DNA of 64,000 nt from Coralloluteibacterium thermophilum. Its GTDB lineage: Bacteria; Pseudomonadota; Gammaproteobacteria; Xanthomonadales; Xanthomonadaceae. The notes under the pieces are model-generated. The model was not told the DNA's origin, ran no database searches, and saw only the letters and a list, made by a program, of their open reading frames with translations. The stretch is from positions 186,001 to 250,000 of the forward strand of contig NZ_JBHSGG010000002.1 in NCBI RefSeq assembly GCF_042654365.1, written 5' to 3'. Of the stretch, positions 16,318-26,116 are shown in pieces. Within the stretch, counting starts at the first letter, position 1. Each line of letters opens with the position of its first letter. The position numbers and the translations under genes were made by a program.

Positions 16318-17919
16318 ATGAGCGAACGCGAATTCATGGAGTACGACGTGGTCACCGTGGGCGCAGGCCCCGCCGGCCTCGCCTTCGCCGTGCGCCTGAA
16401 GCAGATCCGCCCCGAGCTGTCGGTGTGCGTGATCGAGAAGGCCTCGACCATCGGCGCGCAGGTGCTGTCCGGCGCGGTGATCGAGCCGCAGCCGCTCGAC
16501 GAGCTGCTGCCGGGCTGGCGCGACGCTCCGCCGCCGGTGTGCGTGCCGGCGACCGAGGACGAGTTCTGGTTCCTGACCAGGAACGGCGGCCGCAAGGCGC
16601 CGATGGTCCCGCCGCAGATGCGCAACCACGGCAACTTCATCGTCTCGCTGGGGGCGATGTGCGCGTGGATGGCGCCGCAGGCCGAGGCGCTCGGCGTGGA
16701 GATCTACCCGGGCTTCGCCGCGGCCGAGCCGTACTTCAACGAGGACGGCTCGGTCGGCGGCGTGCGCATCGGCGACATGGGCGTGGCGCGCGACGGCACG
16801 CACAAGCCCACCTATACCCAGGGCATCGACATCCGCGCCAAGGTGACGGTGCTCGCCGAGGGCGCGCGCGGTCACCTCACCAAGCAGCTGGTCAAGCGCT
16901 ACGACCTCGACGCGCTGTCGGACCCGCAGGCCTACTCCATCGGCATCAAGGAGCTCTGGCAGCTCCCCGCGGGACGGGCGAAGCCGGGCCGCATCGTGCA
17001 CTCGCTGGGCTGGCCGATGGATCCGTCGACCTACGGCGGCAGCTTCCTCTACCACCTGGAGAACGACCAGGTCGCGCTCGGCATGGTCATGGGCCTCGAC
17101 TACCGCGACCCGATGTTCCAGCCCTACGAGGCCTTCCAGCAGTGGAAGCACCATCCGACGGTCAAGCCCCTGCTCGAGGGCGGCACCATCCTGTCGGCGG
17201 GCGCGCGTGCCGTCGTCACCGGCGGCTGGCAGTCGCTCCCGAAGTGCGAGATGCCCGGCGCCATCCTGATCGGCGATACGGCCGGCCTGCTCAACGTTCC
17301 CAAGATCAAGGGCACCCACCAGGCGATGCGCTCCGGCATGCTCGCCGCCGCGCACCTGGCCGAAACGCTCTCGCCCGCCGGCTGGGACGCCAAGCTGCGC
17401 GCCTCGCCGGTGATGGAGGAACTGCGCCGGGTCCGCAACATCAAGCCCGGCTTCAAGCGCGGGCTGTGGATGGGCCTGGCCAACGCCGGCTGGGAGACCC
17501 TCACCGGCGGCCGCTCGCCGTGGACCCTGAAGGTGAAGGCCGACTGGACCAGCCTCGAGAAGCTCGACGGCCACGAGGCGCCGGAGCGGGACTACGTGCA
17601 GCGCACCCTGCCCCCGCGCGACCGCCTCGCCGGCGTCTACTTCGCGGCGACCGAGCACGACGAGGACCAGCCGGTGCACCTCAGGGTGCGCGACACCAGC
17701 ATCTGCGTCGACCGCTGCACCGAGGAGTACGGCAACCCCTGCGAGCGCTTCTGCCCGGCCGGCGTCTACGAGATGGTCGAGGACGAGGCCGGCCGGCGCC
17801 TGCAGATCAACGCCGCCAACTGCGTGCACTGCAAGACCTGCGACATCAAGGACCCCTACGCGATCATCGACTGGGTGACGCCGGAGGGCGGGTCGGGGCC
17901 GAACTACCAGAATCTGTGA
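16318..17919 (+). CDS. Electron transfer flavoprotein:ubiquinone oxidoreductase (ETF-QO)
   Basis: 533 aa. Passes electrons from reduced ETF (fatty-acid and amino-acid oxidation) to ubiquinone at the inner membrane. N-terminal FAD motif VGAGPAGLAFAVRLK at about residue 13; second conserved block LIGDTAGLLNVPKIKGTHQA. The C-terminal [4Fe-4S] ligands are in RFCPAGVYE and NCVHCKTCDIKDP, and the protein ends DPYAIIDWVTPEGGSGPNYQ-NL as in the family. Length matches bacterial ETF-QO. Its electron donor genes etfB/etfA lie about 10 kb downstream in the same window. Confidence 0.96.
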   Translation: MSEREFMEYDVVTVGAGPAGLAFAVRLKQIRPELSVCVIEKASTIGAQVLSGAVIEPQPLDELLPGWRDAPPPVCVPATEDEFWFLTRNGGRKAPMVPPQMRNHGNFIVSLGAMCAWMAPQAEALGVEIYPGFAAAEPYFNEDGSVGGVRIGDMGVARDGTHKPTYTQGIDIRAKVTVLAEGARGHLTKQLVKRYDLDALSDPQAYSIGIKELWQLPAGRAKPGRIVHSLGWPMDPSTYGGSFLYHLENDQVALGMVMGLDYRDPMFQPYEAFQQWKHHPTVKPLLEGGTILSAGARAVVTGGWQSLPKCEMPGAILIGDTAGLLNVPKIKGTHQAMRSGMLAAAHLAETLSPAGWDAKLRASPVMEELRRVRNIKPGFKRGLWMGLANAGWETLTGGRSPWTLKVKADWTSLEKLDGHEAPERDYVQRTLPPRDRLAGVYFAATEHDEDQPVHLRVRDTSICVDRCTEEYGNPCERFCPAGVYEMVEDEAGRRLQINAANCVHCKTCDIKDPYAIIDWVTPEGGSGPNYQNL

Positions 17920-17923
17920 ATCC

Positions 17924-20773
17924 GTGATCGTCCGCTTCCGCCGCCTGGCGGGCGCCATCGGGCGCTCCGTCGAACGTCACGGCGGCGGCCTGCAGGGCGC
18001 CTACGCGGTGGCGCGGCGCGCCCTGCTCATGGCGAAGGCCCTAGGCCCGCGGGGCGTCGTCGCACGTCTGCGACAGGCCACCACGCCCGTTCCCGCCGCA
18101 CCGCCCCCGCCGAACACCTACGCCTTCGGCCCTCCCGCCGCTCTCGAAGCGATCCAGCTCGAAGTCGGCGTGATGCTGCACGTGTTCTATGCGGATCTTC
18201 TGGACGAATTCGCTCAGGCGCTGGCGGCGATGCCGCGACCCTACACGCTGCTGGTGTCGGTGACCGAACGGGATACGGCGGCCGTCGTCGAGCGCCGCTT
18301 CTCCGGACTGCCCAACCTCACCCGGCTTCGCGTGGAGGTCGTGCCCAACCGCGGGCGCGACATCGCCCCGTTCCTGACCACCTTCCGCGACGACATCCTC
18401 GCCCTGGACGTCGTCGCCCACCTCCACACCAAGAAGTCGCTCTATACCGGTTCCGTGCAGGACGGATGGCGGCGCTACCTCGTCCACGCCCTGTTCGGGG
18501 ACGCACGGCGCATCGGCTGGCAGCTCGGCATGTTCGCTGCCGAGCCCCGACTCGGCCTCATCTATCCCGACAGCTACGAAAGCGTCCCTCTCTGGGCGCA
18601 CACCTGGCTGAGCAACCTCGAAAAGGCGCGCACCCTGGGCCATCGCCTCGGCGTGGGCGTGGCTGCCGGGTCCTACCTGGACTTTCCTGCCGGCTCCATG
18701 TTCTGGGCACGGGTCGACGCGCTTCGCCCACTGTTCGACCTGGGCCTGGAGACGAACGAATTTCCGGATGAGCAGGGGCAGGTCGACGGCACGCTCCAGC
18801 ACGCGATCGAGCGCCTGCTGGTCCCGGTGGTCCGCAGCCGCGGCTACCTTGCAGGCGTGCTCCCCCAAGGAGGGACGCTCACCCTCGCGACCGAGGGAGA
18901 CCGCAACTGGCGAACGTACTTCGAGACGCCGCTGGGCGACCGTCTGCGCATGGCCGCCATCGACGCGAAGCTGATCACGGTCGACGTGTTCGATACGCTG
19001 GCGGTTCGGCCGTTCCTTTCGGCCGACGGAGCCCGCGCCTATCTGGCGCGACTGGCGGAAGCCGAGCTCGCCGTCGAGGATTTCGTCTCGCTGCGGGAGC
19101 GCGCCGAGAGCCGCGCGCGCAGCACCCTCGGCGGTCGCGACCCGACACTGCGGGAGATCTACGCTGCGCTCGCAGCGATGGACCCGGAGCTTCCGACGGA
19201 GCCACTGCGCATACTCGAGGAAACGACCGAGGCACGCCTGCTGCAGGCCCGTGAGGGTGTGCTGGACGCGCTCTCGGCGGCGGCCCGCGGCCGCAGGGTG
19301 GCGGCACTGTCCGACATGTACCTCGACGCGAGCACTCTGCGCGCCGTGCTTCCTTCGACAGCAGCCTCCCTGCCTTCGACGTGGTATGTGTCCTGCGAGA
19401 CCGGCTGGCGCAAGGACACAGGCAGCGCCTGGACGCAGTTGCCGAAGGTGGAAGGGCTGTCGAACGCGCGCTGGCTCCATGTCGGCGACAACGAGCAGTC
19501 GGACGTGCAGGTACCGCAGTGGCACGGCCTCCTGACGCCCGTGCACATCCTGCGACCCGGAGCGCTGCTGGACGTCGTGCCTGGATTGCGGCCGCTGCGA
19601 CCGCAGGGAGTGGGCGCGGGGGACTGGTGCGAACAACTTCGCCTGGGACTCGTCGCCAACCATTTCGCGAACCTTGCCGACCGCACCCCACACGCGCTGG
19701 CACCGCGCGTCGTGGTTTCTCCCGACTCCTTCGGCTACTGCGTGCTGGGTCCCTTGGTGCTGGACTATCTGGCCTGGCTCGTGCGTGTCGCGACCGCGCG
19801 CGGGGCGCGCCGGGTGCTCTTCCTCAGCCGAGAAGGCCACCTGCTCCACCGGGCCTTCGGTATCCTCCATGCAACGACCCCGGGCCTCTCGGACGCGCTG
19901 CAAGGCCATTACCTGCTGGCTTCACGACAGGCGGCGGGGCTGGCCGCACCGGCCACGGTGGAGGACCTGCCCGATCTCTTCGACGGCACCTACAACGGCC
20001 CCCTGATGGGGCTGCTGCGGGCGCGCCTGGGGGCGAAGGCCGCTGAGGAGACCGCCTCCCTGCTCGCCCCGCGTGTGCTCGAGCAGGAGATATTCCTGCC
20101 CGAGATGCATGCCGAGGTCGTGGAGATGCTCTCGCCCGCTCACGCGACCCTCCTGCGCCTCTCTGCCGAAGCGCGGGCCGCGTACCGGGACTACTGGCAG
20201 CGTGAAGCAGGCGCGGAGCCGGTACTGCTGGCGGACATCGGCTACTCCGGCACCATCCAGCGCCACCTCGCGAAGATGCTGGGAAGGCCTCTGGACGGCG
20301 CCTATTTCGCCCTTAACGCACGCGCAGCATCGCTTCACGGCTACGGCTGGGCCGCAGGTCGCTATCACGACGGGCGCCATCCGGATGCCGGGCCGAGCAC
20401 GATACTGCGCAACGACCTGCTTCTCGAGAGCGTGCTCACGGCACCACACCCTCAGTTCGCGGGTTTCGTGGCCGACGGCGCAGGGTATCTTCCGCAGCAT
20501 GCCGCCCCGGACGTCGCGCCCGAGCAGTGGCCGATCATCGCGCAGACCCACGAGGGTGCCCTGCGCTTCGTTCGCGACGCATGCACCTGCGCGGCCCCGC
20601 TTGTCGCGGAGCTCGAGTTCGACGCCGAGGCCGTGCAGATCCCGCTGGACTGCGTCGGCAGCGGCCTCTGGGACGCACCGTGGCTGCATGGCCTGGAAGT
20701 GGAAGACGCATTCACCGGGCGTGGCCGGGTCGCGGCGCAATCGGACACGCGCAGCAGCTTCCGGCCATCCTGA
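17924..20773 (+). CDS. Rhamnan synthesis F (RgpF)-like / HAD-like fusion protein
   Basis: 949 aa from the GTG at 17924 (4 bases after the ETF-QO stop; later starts are possible). Residues about 75-320 match the RgpF family of rhamnose-glucan synthesis proteins (VEVVPNRGRDIAPFL, VAHLHTKKSLYTGSVQDGWR). From about 345 there is a HAD-type domain: VDVFDTLAVRPF, ALSDMYLD and LHVGDNEQSDVQVP are motifs I, II and IV. After 620 comes a block with RRVLFLSREGHLLHRAF typical of large HAD-family proteins of COG5610 type. Likely cytoplasmic, in assembly of a rhamnose-containing surface glycan; rfbBACD nearby supply dTDP-rhamnose. Exact reaction unknown. Confidence 0.75.
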   Translation: MIVRFRRLAGAIGRSVERHGGGLQGAYAVARRALLMAKALGPRGVVARLRQATTPVPAAPPPPNTYAFGPPAALEAIQLEVGVMLHVFYADLLDEFAQALAAMPRPYTLLVSVTERDTAAVVERRFSGLPNLTRLRVEVVPNRGRDIAPFLTTFRDDILALDVVAHLHTKKSLYTGSVQDGWRRYLVHALFGDARRIGWQLGMFAAEPRLGLIYPDSYESVPLWAHTWLSNLEKARTLGHRLGVGVAAGSYLDFPAGSMFWARVDALRPLFDLGLETNEFPDEQGQVDGTLQHAIERLLVPVVRSRGYLAGVLPQGGTLTLATEGDRNWRTYFETPLGDRLRMAAIDAKLITVDVFDTLAVRPFLSADGARAYLARLAEAELAVEDFVSLRERAESRARSTLGGRDPTLREIYAALAAMDPELPTEPLRILEETTEARLLQAREGVLDALSAAARGRRVAALSDMYLDASTLRAVLPSTAASLPSTWYVSCETGWRKDTGSAWTQLPKVEGLSNARWLHVGDNEQSDVQVPQWHGLLTPVHILRPGALLDVVPGLRPLRPQGVGAGDWCEQLRLGLVANHFANLADRTPHALAPRVVVSPDSFGYCVLGPLVLDYLAWLVRVATARGARRVLFLSREGHLLHRAFGILHATTPGLSDALQGHYLLASRQAAGLAAPATVEDLPDLFDGTYNGPLMGLLRARLGAKAAEETASLLAPRVLEQEIFLPEMHAEVVEMLSPAHATLLRLSAEARAAYRDYWQREAGAEPVLLADIGYSGTIQRHLAKMLGRPLDGAYFALNARAASLHGYGWAAGRYHDGRHPDAGPSTILRNDLLLESVLTAPHPQFAGFVADGAGYLPQHAAPDVAPEQWPIIAQTHEGALRFVRDACTCAAPLVAELEFDAEAVQIPLDCVGSGLWDAPWLHGLEVEDAFTGRGRVAAQSDTRSSFRPS

Positions 20774-20890
20774 TCAGCCACAAGACGCGCTCGCCGCCTC
20801 CACAGGAAAAGCCGCCATACACCGGACGCCCCCGCCCCGGGCGGCGATCGAGCCGAAGCGGCTCAACTGTGTGGTCGCGCCACTGCGGCC

Positions 20891-20913
20891 CACGGGCGGT
20901 GCTGCCGCCCGTG
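20891..20913. terminator. Hairpin between convergent RgpF-like gene and ugd
   Basis: Perfect 9-base stem CACGGGCGG (20891-20899) / CCGCCCGTG (20905-20913), 5-base loop, no T-run. Its place between two converging stops suggests a bidirectional terminator. Confidence 0.45.
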
Positions 20914-20938
20914 ATACCGAAGAATGGCCGGACCGAGG

Positions 20939-22285
20939 TCAGGCGGTGCGCGAGCCGATCGAGCGACCGCGACCGATCCCGTAGTACGCGATCCCGCCAT
21001 CTTCGATCTCGGCAGGATCGTAGATGTTGCGGCCGTCGAAGATCACCCTGTCGCGGATCCGCGCGCGCATGAGTTCGAGATCCGGACTACGGAACTCGCG
21101 CCACTCCGTGACGATGACCAGCGCATCGCACCCCTCGAGCGCCGCGGCAGCTGACTCGCACAGAACCAGGTCGTCGCGTACACCGTAGATGCGCCGAGTC
21201 TCGGCCATCGCCTCGGGATCGTAGGCGCGCACGCGAGCTCCAGCCCCCCAGAGCTGCTCCAGAAGCTGGCGGCTTGCGGCCTCGCGCATGTCGTCCGTAT
21301 CCGGCTTGAAGGCCAACCCCCAGACGGCGAAGGTCTTCCCGGTCGGGGAAGCACCGTAATGGCGTTCCACCAGCTCGTACAGGTGACGCTTCTGGCGCAC
21401 GTTGACCGACGCAACCGCCTCCAGCAGTTCGGGGTGCATGCCGAGCTTCTGGGCCGTCCTCGCAAGGGCCTGGACGTCCTTCGGGAAGCACGAACCGCCG
21501 TATCCTGCCCCCGGATAGATGAAGTGCCATCCGATGCGAGGATCAGAGCCGATACCCTTTCGGACCATCTCGATGTCCGCCCCGACCCGCTCGGCGATGT
21601 TCGCGACCTCGTTCATGAAGCTGATCTTGGTCGCGAGAAGTGCATTCGCCGCGTACTTCGTCAACTCCGCCGACGTCACGTCCATCTCGACGAAACGCTC
21701 GCGATTGCGCACGAATGGAGCGTAGAGGCGCCGCAGCTTCTCGAACGACGACGCCTTTTCCGCGCCGATCACGATGCGGTCGGGGTGCATGCAGTCCTTG
21801 ACTGCAGACCCCTCCTTCAGGAACTCCGGGTTGGAAACCACCTCGAAGTCATGCGCGACGCCCCGGGCGGAAAGCTCCGCGCCTATCGCATCATGCACCA
21901 GACGAGCGGTACCCACCGGAACGGTCGACTTGTTCACGACGACCGTCCGACCCGCCATGTACCGGCCGATGGTTCGCGCAACTTCCAGTACGTACTTCAG
22001 GTCCGCGCTTCCGTCCTCGTCCGGCGGCGTGCCGACGGCGATGAACACGATCTCGTTCGCCTCGATGGCAGGGCGGGCGTCGTTCGTGAATCGAAGTCGA
22101 CCGCCCTCCATGTTCGAAGCCACCAGCGGTTCGAGACCCGGCTCGTAGATCGGAACCCGCCCTGCACGGAGTGCCTCGACCTTCGCCTCGTCGACATCGA
22201 CGCACGTCACCTCGTGGCCGATCTCCGCCAAGCACGTTCCAGTCACGAGACCAACGTAGCCAGTCCCGAAAATCGCTACCTTCAT
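20939..22285 (-). CDS. ugd: UDP-glucose 6-dehydrogenase
   Basis: 448 aa. Oxidises UDP-glucose to UDP-glucuronate in two NAD-dependent steps. NAD motif MKVAIFGTGYVGLVTGTCLA; catalytic Cys in PGAGYGGSCFPKDVQAL; conserved NPEFLKEGSAVKDCMHPDR and GLAFKPDTDDMREAAS blocks. Length is normal. It could feed UDP-GlcA into the O antigen or lipid A/core. GDP-mannose dehydrogenases share the fold, but the FPKDVQAL spelling and context favour UDP-glucose. It ends convergently with the RgpF-like gene. Confidence 0.92.
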   Translation of the reverse strand: MKVAIFGTGYVGLVTGTCLAEIGHEVTCVDVDEAKVEALRAGRVPIYEPGLEPLVASNMEGGRLRFTNDARPAIEANEIVFIAVGTPPDEDGSADLKYVLEVARTIGRYMAGRTVVVNKSTVPVGTARLVHDAIGAELSARGVAHDFEVVSNPEFLKEGSAVKDCMHPDRIVIGAEKASSFEKLRRLYAPFVRNRERFVEMDVTSAELTKYAANALLATKISFMNEVANIAERVGADIEMVRKGIGSDPRIGWHFIYPGAGYGGSCFPKDVQALARTAQKLGMHPELLEAVASVNVRQKRHLYELVERHYGASPTGKTFAVWGLAFKPDTDDMREAASRQLLEQLWGAGARVRAYDPEAMAETRRIYGVRDDLVLCESAAAALEGCDALVIVTEWREFRSPDLELMRARIRDRVIFDGRNIYDPAEIEDGGIAYYGIGRGRSIGSRTA

Positions 22286-22328
22286 CGGTTACCCGGATCT
22301 ACTGAGGGCGGCCGAGTCTAGCGTGTCG

Positions 22329-22954
<626 letters not shown>

Positions 22955-22955
<1 letters not shown>

Positions 22956-23698
22956 CACTTCGCTCCTTCGGTGCGTACGGTGCGCTGCTCGATGCGCTTC
23001 TCGGGCGTGGGGTTGAGCACGATGCGGTCGACGTAGATGCCTGGCAGGTGCACCGCGTCGGGATCGAGCGCGCCGGTCTCGACGACCTCCTCGACCTCGG
23101 CGACGCAGATCCTGCCCGCCATCGCGCAGGCCGGGTTGAAGTTGCGCGCGGTCCTGCGGAAGACCAGGTTGCCGGCGCGGTCGGCCTTCCACGCCTTGAC
23201 CAGGGCGACGTCGGCCTTCAGCGCGGTCTCCATCACGTAGTGCTTGCCGTCGAACTCGCGCGTCTCCTTGCCCTCCGCGACCACGGTGCCGTAGCCGGTG
23301 GCGGTGAAGAAGGCCGGGATGCCCGCGCCCCCGGCGCGCAGGCGCTCGGCGAGCGTGCCCTGCGGGTTGAACTCGAGTTCGAGCTCGCCCGCGAGGAACT
23401 GGCGCTCGAATTCCTTGTTCTCCCCCACGTAGGAGGAAATCATCTTGCGGATCTGCCGCGTGGCCAGCAGGAGGCCGAGCCCGAACCCATCGACCCCCGC
23501 GTTGTTGGAGATGACGGTCAGGCCCTTGACCCCGCTGTCGCGGAGCGCGGCGATCAGGGCCTCGGGGATGCCGCAGAGGCCGAAGCCCCCGACGGCAAGG
23601 GTCTGGTCGTCGGCGACGATGCCGGCCAGCGCGGCCTGCGCATCGGGAAACAGCTTGCCGTGGGCGGCGGCGCGCTCGGGAGAGGTCGATTCGCTCAT
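22955..23698 (-). CDS. scoA: 3-oxoacid CoA-transferase, subunit A
   Basis: 247 aa. CoA-binding subunit with the GGFGLCGIPEALIAAL motif and ISNNAGVDGFGLGLLL, as in SCOT A subunits. A slightly long N-terminus (MSESTSPERAAAHGK) precedes the core; the ATG at 23698 is the first in the frame with family-like length. A TAGAAT element (complement at 23733-23738) 35 bases upstream is a plausible -10, which would make scoAB its own transcript apart from rfbBACD. Confidence 0.94.
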
Positions 23699-23772
23699 CG
23701 GGCGGTTCCACGCTGGAGAGGAAGAGTCCGCCATTCTAGCCCCAGCCCGAGCGGGCGCCCTTGGACCTTCGG

Positions 23773-24678
23773 TCAGTGCGACGTCTCCGCCAGCGCTTCC
23801 AGAACGCCGTCCAGGCCGTCGCGCCAATCGGGCAGGACGACGTCGAAATCGCTTCGCAACGAGGCAGTGTCGAGGCACGAGTACGCCGGGCGCGCCGCGG
23901 GTGTCGGATAGTCCACGGTCGTGATCGCGTGCACGCGCGGCGCGCGCGCGAGCAGGCCGCGCGCCACCGCGCGTTCGAAGATGGCCTCGGCGAAGCCGTG
24001 CCAGCTCGTCTGGCCGCTGGCCGTCAGGTGCCAGGTTCCGGAGCGGCCGCCGGGGGCCTCCAGAGCGAGCCGCGTGACGTCGGCGATCAACGCAGCCGGC
24101 GTGGGCGTACCCACCTGATCGGCCACCACACGCAGCTCGTCGCGCTCGCGGCCGAGGCGGAGCATGGTCCGGAGGAAATTGTGCCCATGGGCCGCATAGA
24201 CCCATGCTGTGCGGAAAATCAGGTGACGCCCGCCGGCGGCACGTATCGCCCTCTCGCCGGCCAGCTTGCTCGCCCCGTAGACCCCGAGCGGGGCCGGGGG
24301 GGCATCGACGCCATACGGCCGCTCGCCGCGACCATCGAACACGTAGTCCGTCGAGTAGTGGACCATCGCGACACCCTGCTCCGCGCACCAGCGCGCGATG
24401 ACGCCGGGAGTGTGCGCATTGGCGACATGGGCGGCCTCGGGCTCGCTCTCGGCGCGGTCGACGGCGGTATACGCAGCGGCATTGATCACGACCGACGGAT
24501 TTTCCCGCTCCAGCAACGCCAACACTCCCTCGGGATCGGCGAAGTCGGCGCGCAGACAGGGGCTTCCGTCTGCCAGAGCACCGCTGCGCGTCGCGGCGAC
24601 CAGGTGGCCGGCACCGGCGAAGGCCCGCAGCAGCTCGTGCCCGACCTGGCCGTTGGCCCCGAAGACGAGCACACTCAT
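23773..24678 (-). CDS. rfbD: dTDP-4-dehydrorhamnose reductase
   Basis: 301 aa. Last step of dTDP-L-rhamnose synthesis (NADPH reduction of dTDP-4-keto-L-rhamnose). Rossmann motif VLVFGANGQVGHELL, VINAAAYTAVDRAE, STDYVFDG and the catalytic YGASKLAGE. Overlaps rfbC by 4 bases; last gene of rfbBACD. Confidence 0.96.
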   Translation of the reverse strand: MSVLVFGANGQVGHELLRAFAGAGHLVAATRSGALADGSPCLRADFADPEGVLALLERENPSVVINAAAYTAVDRAESEPEAAHVANAHTPGVIARWCAEQGVAMVHYSTDYVFDGRGERPYGVDAPPAPLGVYGASKLAGERAIRAAGGRHLIFRTAWVYAAHGHNFLRTMLRLGRERDELRVVADQVGTPTPAALIADVTRLALEAPGGRSGTWHLTASGQTSWHGFAEAIFERAVARGLLARAPRVHAITTVDYPTPAARPAYSCLDTASLRSDFDVVLPDWRDGLDGVLEALAETSH

Positions 24679-25232
24679 GCCGCGTACACCGGGAGTCGGG
24701 CCTCGGGCACTTCAGCCAGCAGGGGCGCCGCAGCGTCCTTGTCGGAGAGAAGCGGATCGGTCACGGGCCAGTCGATGCCGATGGACGGGTCGTTCCAGCG
24801 CAGGCCCGCGTCGGCTTCCCGTACGTACACATCCGTGCACAGGTAGCTGAAAAGCGCTCGCTCGGACAGAACCGCGAAGCCATGGGCGAAGCCTTCCGGA
24901 ATCCAGAACTGGCGTCGGTTCTCGGCGCTCAGCACGACCCCTGCCCAACGTCCGAAGTGCGGAGATCCGCGACGGATGTCCACGGCGACGTCGAAGACCT
25001 CGCCCTCGAGGACGCTGACCAGCTTGCCCTGCGGCCGCGGCCACTGGTAGTGCAGGCCGCGCAGCACGCCGCGGGCGGACGAGGAGACATTGCTCTGCAC
25101 GAAACGGGTCGGCAATGCGTGCTCGCCGAACCGCTCCGCGTTCCAGGTCTCGAAGAAGAAGCCGCGCGCATCGCCGAAGACGGCCGGCTCGATGACAGTG
25201 CAGCCCGGCAGGGCAGTCTCGATGAGCTTCAA
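24675..25232 (-). CDS. rfbC: dTDP-4-dehydrorhamnose 3,5-epimerase
   Basis: 185 aa cupin-fold epimerase acting on dTDP-4-keto-6-deoxyglucose. Visible family segments: ARGFFFETWNAERF, GVLRGLHYQWPRPQGKL (catalytic His) and EGFAHGFAVLSERALFSYLC. Overlaps both neighbours by 4 bases. Confidence 0.96.
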   Translation of the reverse strand: MKLIETALPGCTVIEPAVFGDARGFFFETWNAERFGEHALPTRFVQSNVSSSARGVLRGLHYQWPRPQGKLVSVLEGEVFDVAVDIRRGSPHFGRWAGVVLSAENRRQFWIPEGFAHGFAVLSERALFSYLCTDVYVREADAGLRWNDPSIGIDWPVTDPLLSDKDAAAPLLAEVPEARLPVYAA

Positions 25233-26116
25233 CGCACCACTCCACGTTCGACGAGAGTCATGAGGTACTTGCCGTACCCGTTCTTGGACAACGGCGTCGC
25301 AAGCCGTTCAAGTTCGGCCGCCCCGATCCAGCCGTTGCCGTACGCGATCTCCTCAGGACAGCAGATCCGCAAGCCCTGGCGGTCCTGGATGGTCTGGATG
25401 AAGTTCGAGGCCTCGTGCAACGACTGGTGGGTCCCGGTATCGAGCCAGGCGTAGCCGCGGCCCAGCTGCTCGAGGTAGAGCGCGCCATCGTCGAGGTAGC
25501 GTCGGTTGAGGTCGGTGATCTCCAGCTCGCCACGCGGCGACGGCCTCAACTCGGCCGCATAGTCGCTCGCGCGGCCGTCGTAGAAGTAGAGGCCAGTGAC
25601 CGCGTAATTGGAACGCGGCTGCTCCGGCTTCTCCGCGATGTCCACGACCTTGCCGTCCGCGTCGAACTCGGCGACTCCGTAGCGCTCAGGGTCCGAGACC
25701 CAGTAGCCGAACACCGTTGCGCCCTCGCTCCGCGCATCGGCGCGCTTGAGGGTGTCCGTCAAGCCATGCCCATAGAAGATGTTGTCGCCGAGCACCAGGC
25801 AGCTCGGCCTGCCATCCACGAAGTCGCGCCCGATCAGATAGGCCTGCGCGAGCCCGTCGGGACTCGGCTGCACCGCATAGCGGATGTCCATGCCCCACTG
25901 GGATCCGTCGCCGAGCAGCGCCTGGAACAGCGCCTGCTCGTGCGGCGTGTTGATGACCAGCACCTCGCGGATCCCCGCCAGCATCAGCACGCTGAGCGGG
26001 TAGTAGATCATCGGCTTGTCGTAGACGGGCAGCAGCTGCTTGCTGACCCCCTTGGTGATCGGATACAGCCGGGTACCGGAGCCACCGGCCAGGATGATGC
26101 CCTTGCGCGCAGTCAT
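25229..26116 (-). CDS. rfbA: Glucose-1-phosphate thymidylyltransferase
   Basis: 295 aa. First committed step to dTDP-sugars: dTTP + glucose-1-P to dTDP-glucose. Nucleotide-binding motif GIILAGGSGTRLYP, then VSKQLLPVYDKPMIYYPLS and LGDNIFYGHGL; ends with the usual GYGKYLM region. The ATG at 26116 overlaps the rfbB stop by 4 bases and gives family length. Confidence 0.96.
   Translation of the reverse strand: MTARKGIILAGGSGTRLYPITKGVSKQLLPVYDKPMIYYPLSVLMLAGIREVLVINTPHEQALFQALLGDGSQWGMDIRYAVQPSPDGLAQAYLIGRDFVDGRPSCLVLGDNIFYGHGLTDTLKRADARSEGATVFGYWVSDPERYGVAEFDADGKVVDIAEKPEQPRSNYAVTGLYFYDGRASDYAAELRPSPRGELEITDLNRRYLDDGALYLEQLGRGYAWLDTGTHQSLHEASNFIQTIQDRQGLRICCPEEIAYGNGWIGAAELERLATPLSKNGYGKYLMTLVERGVVR

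Noticed and set aside
14800..17958. Open frame of about 1050 codons on the minus strand that would fuse the amidase to sequence opposite the ETF-QO gene
   Set aside because: The part opposite ETF-QO has no family features and the amidase starts naturally at 16152.
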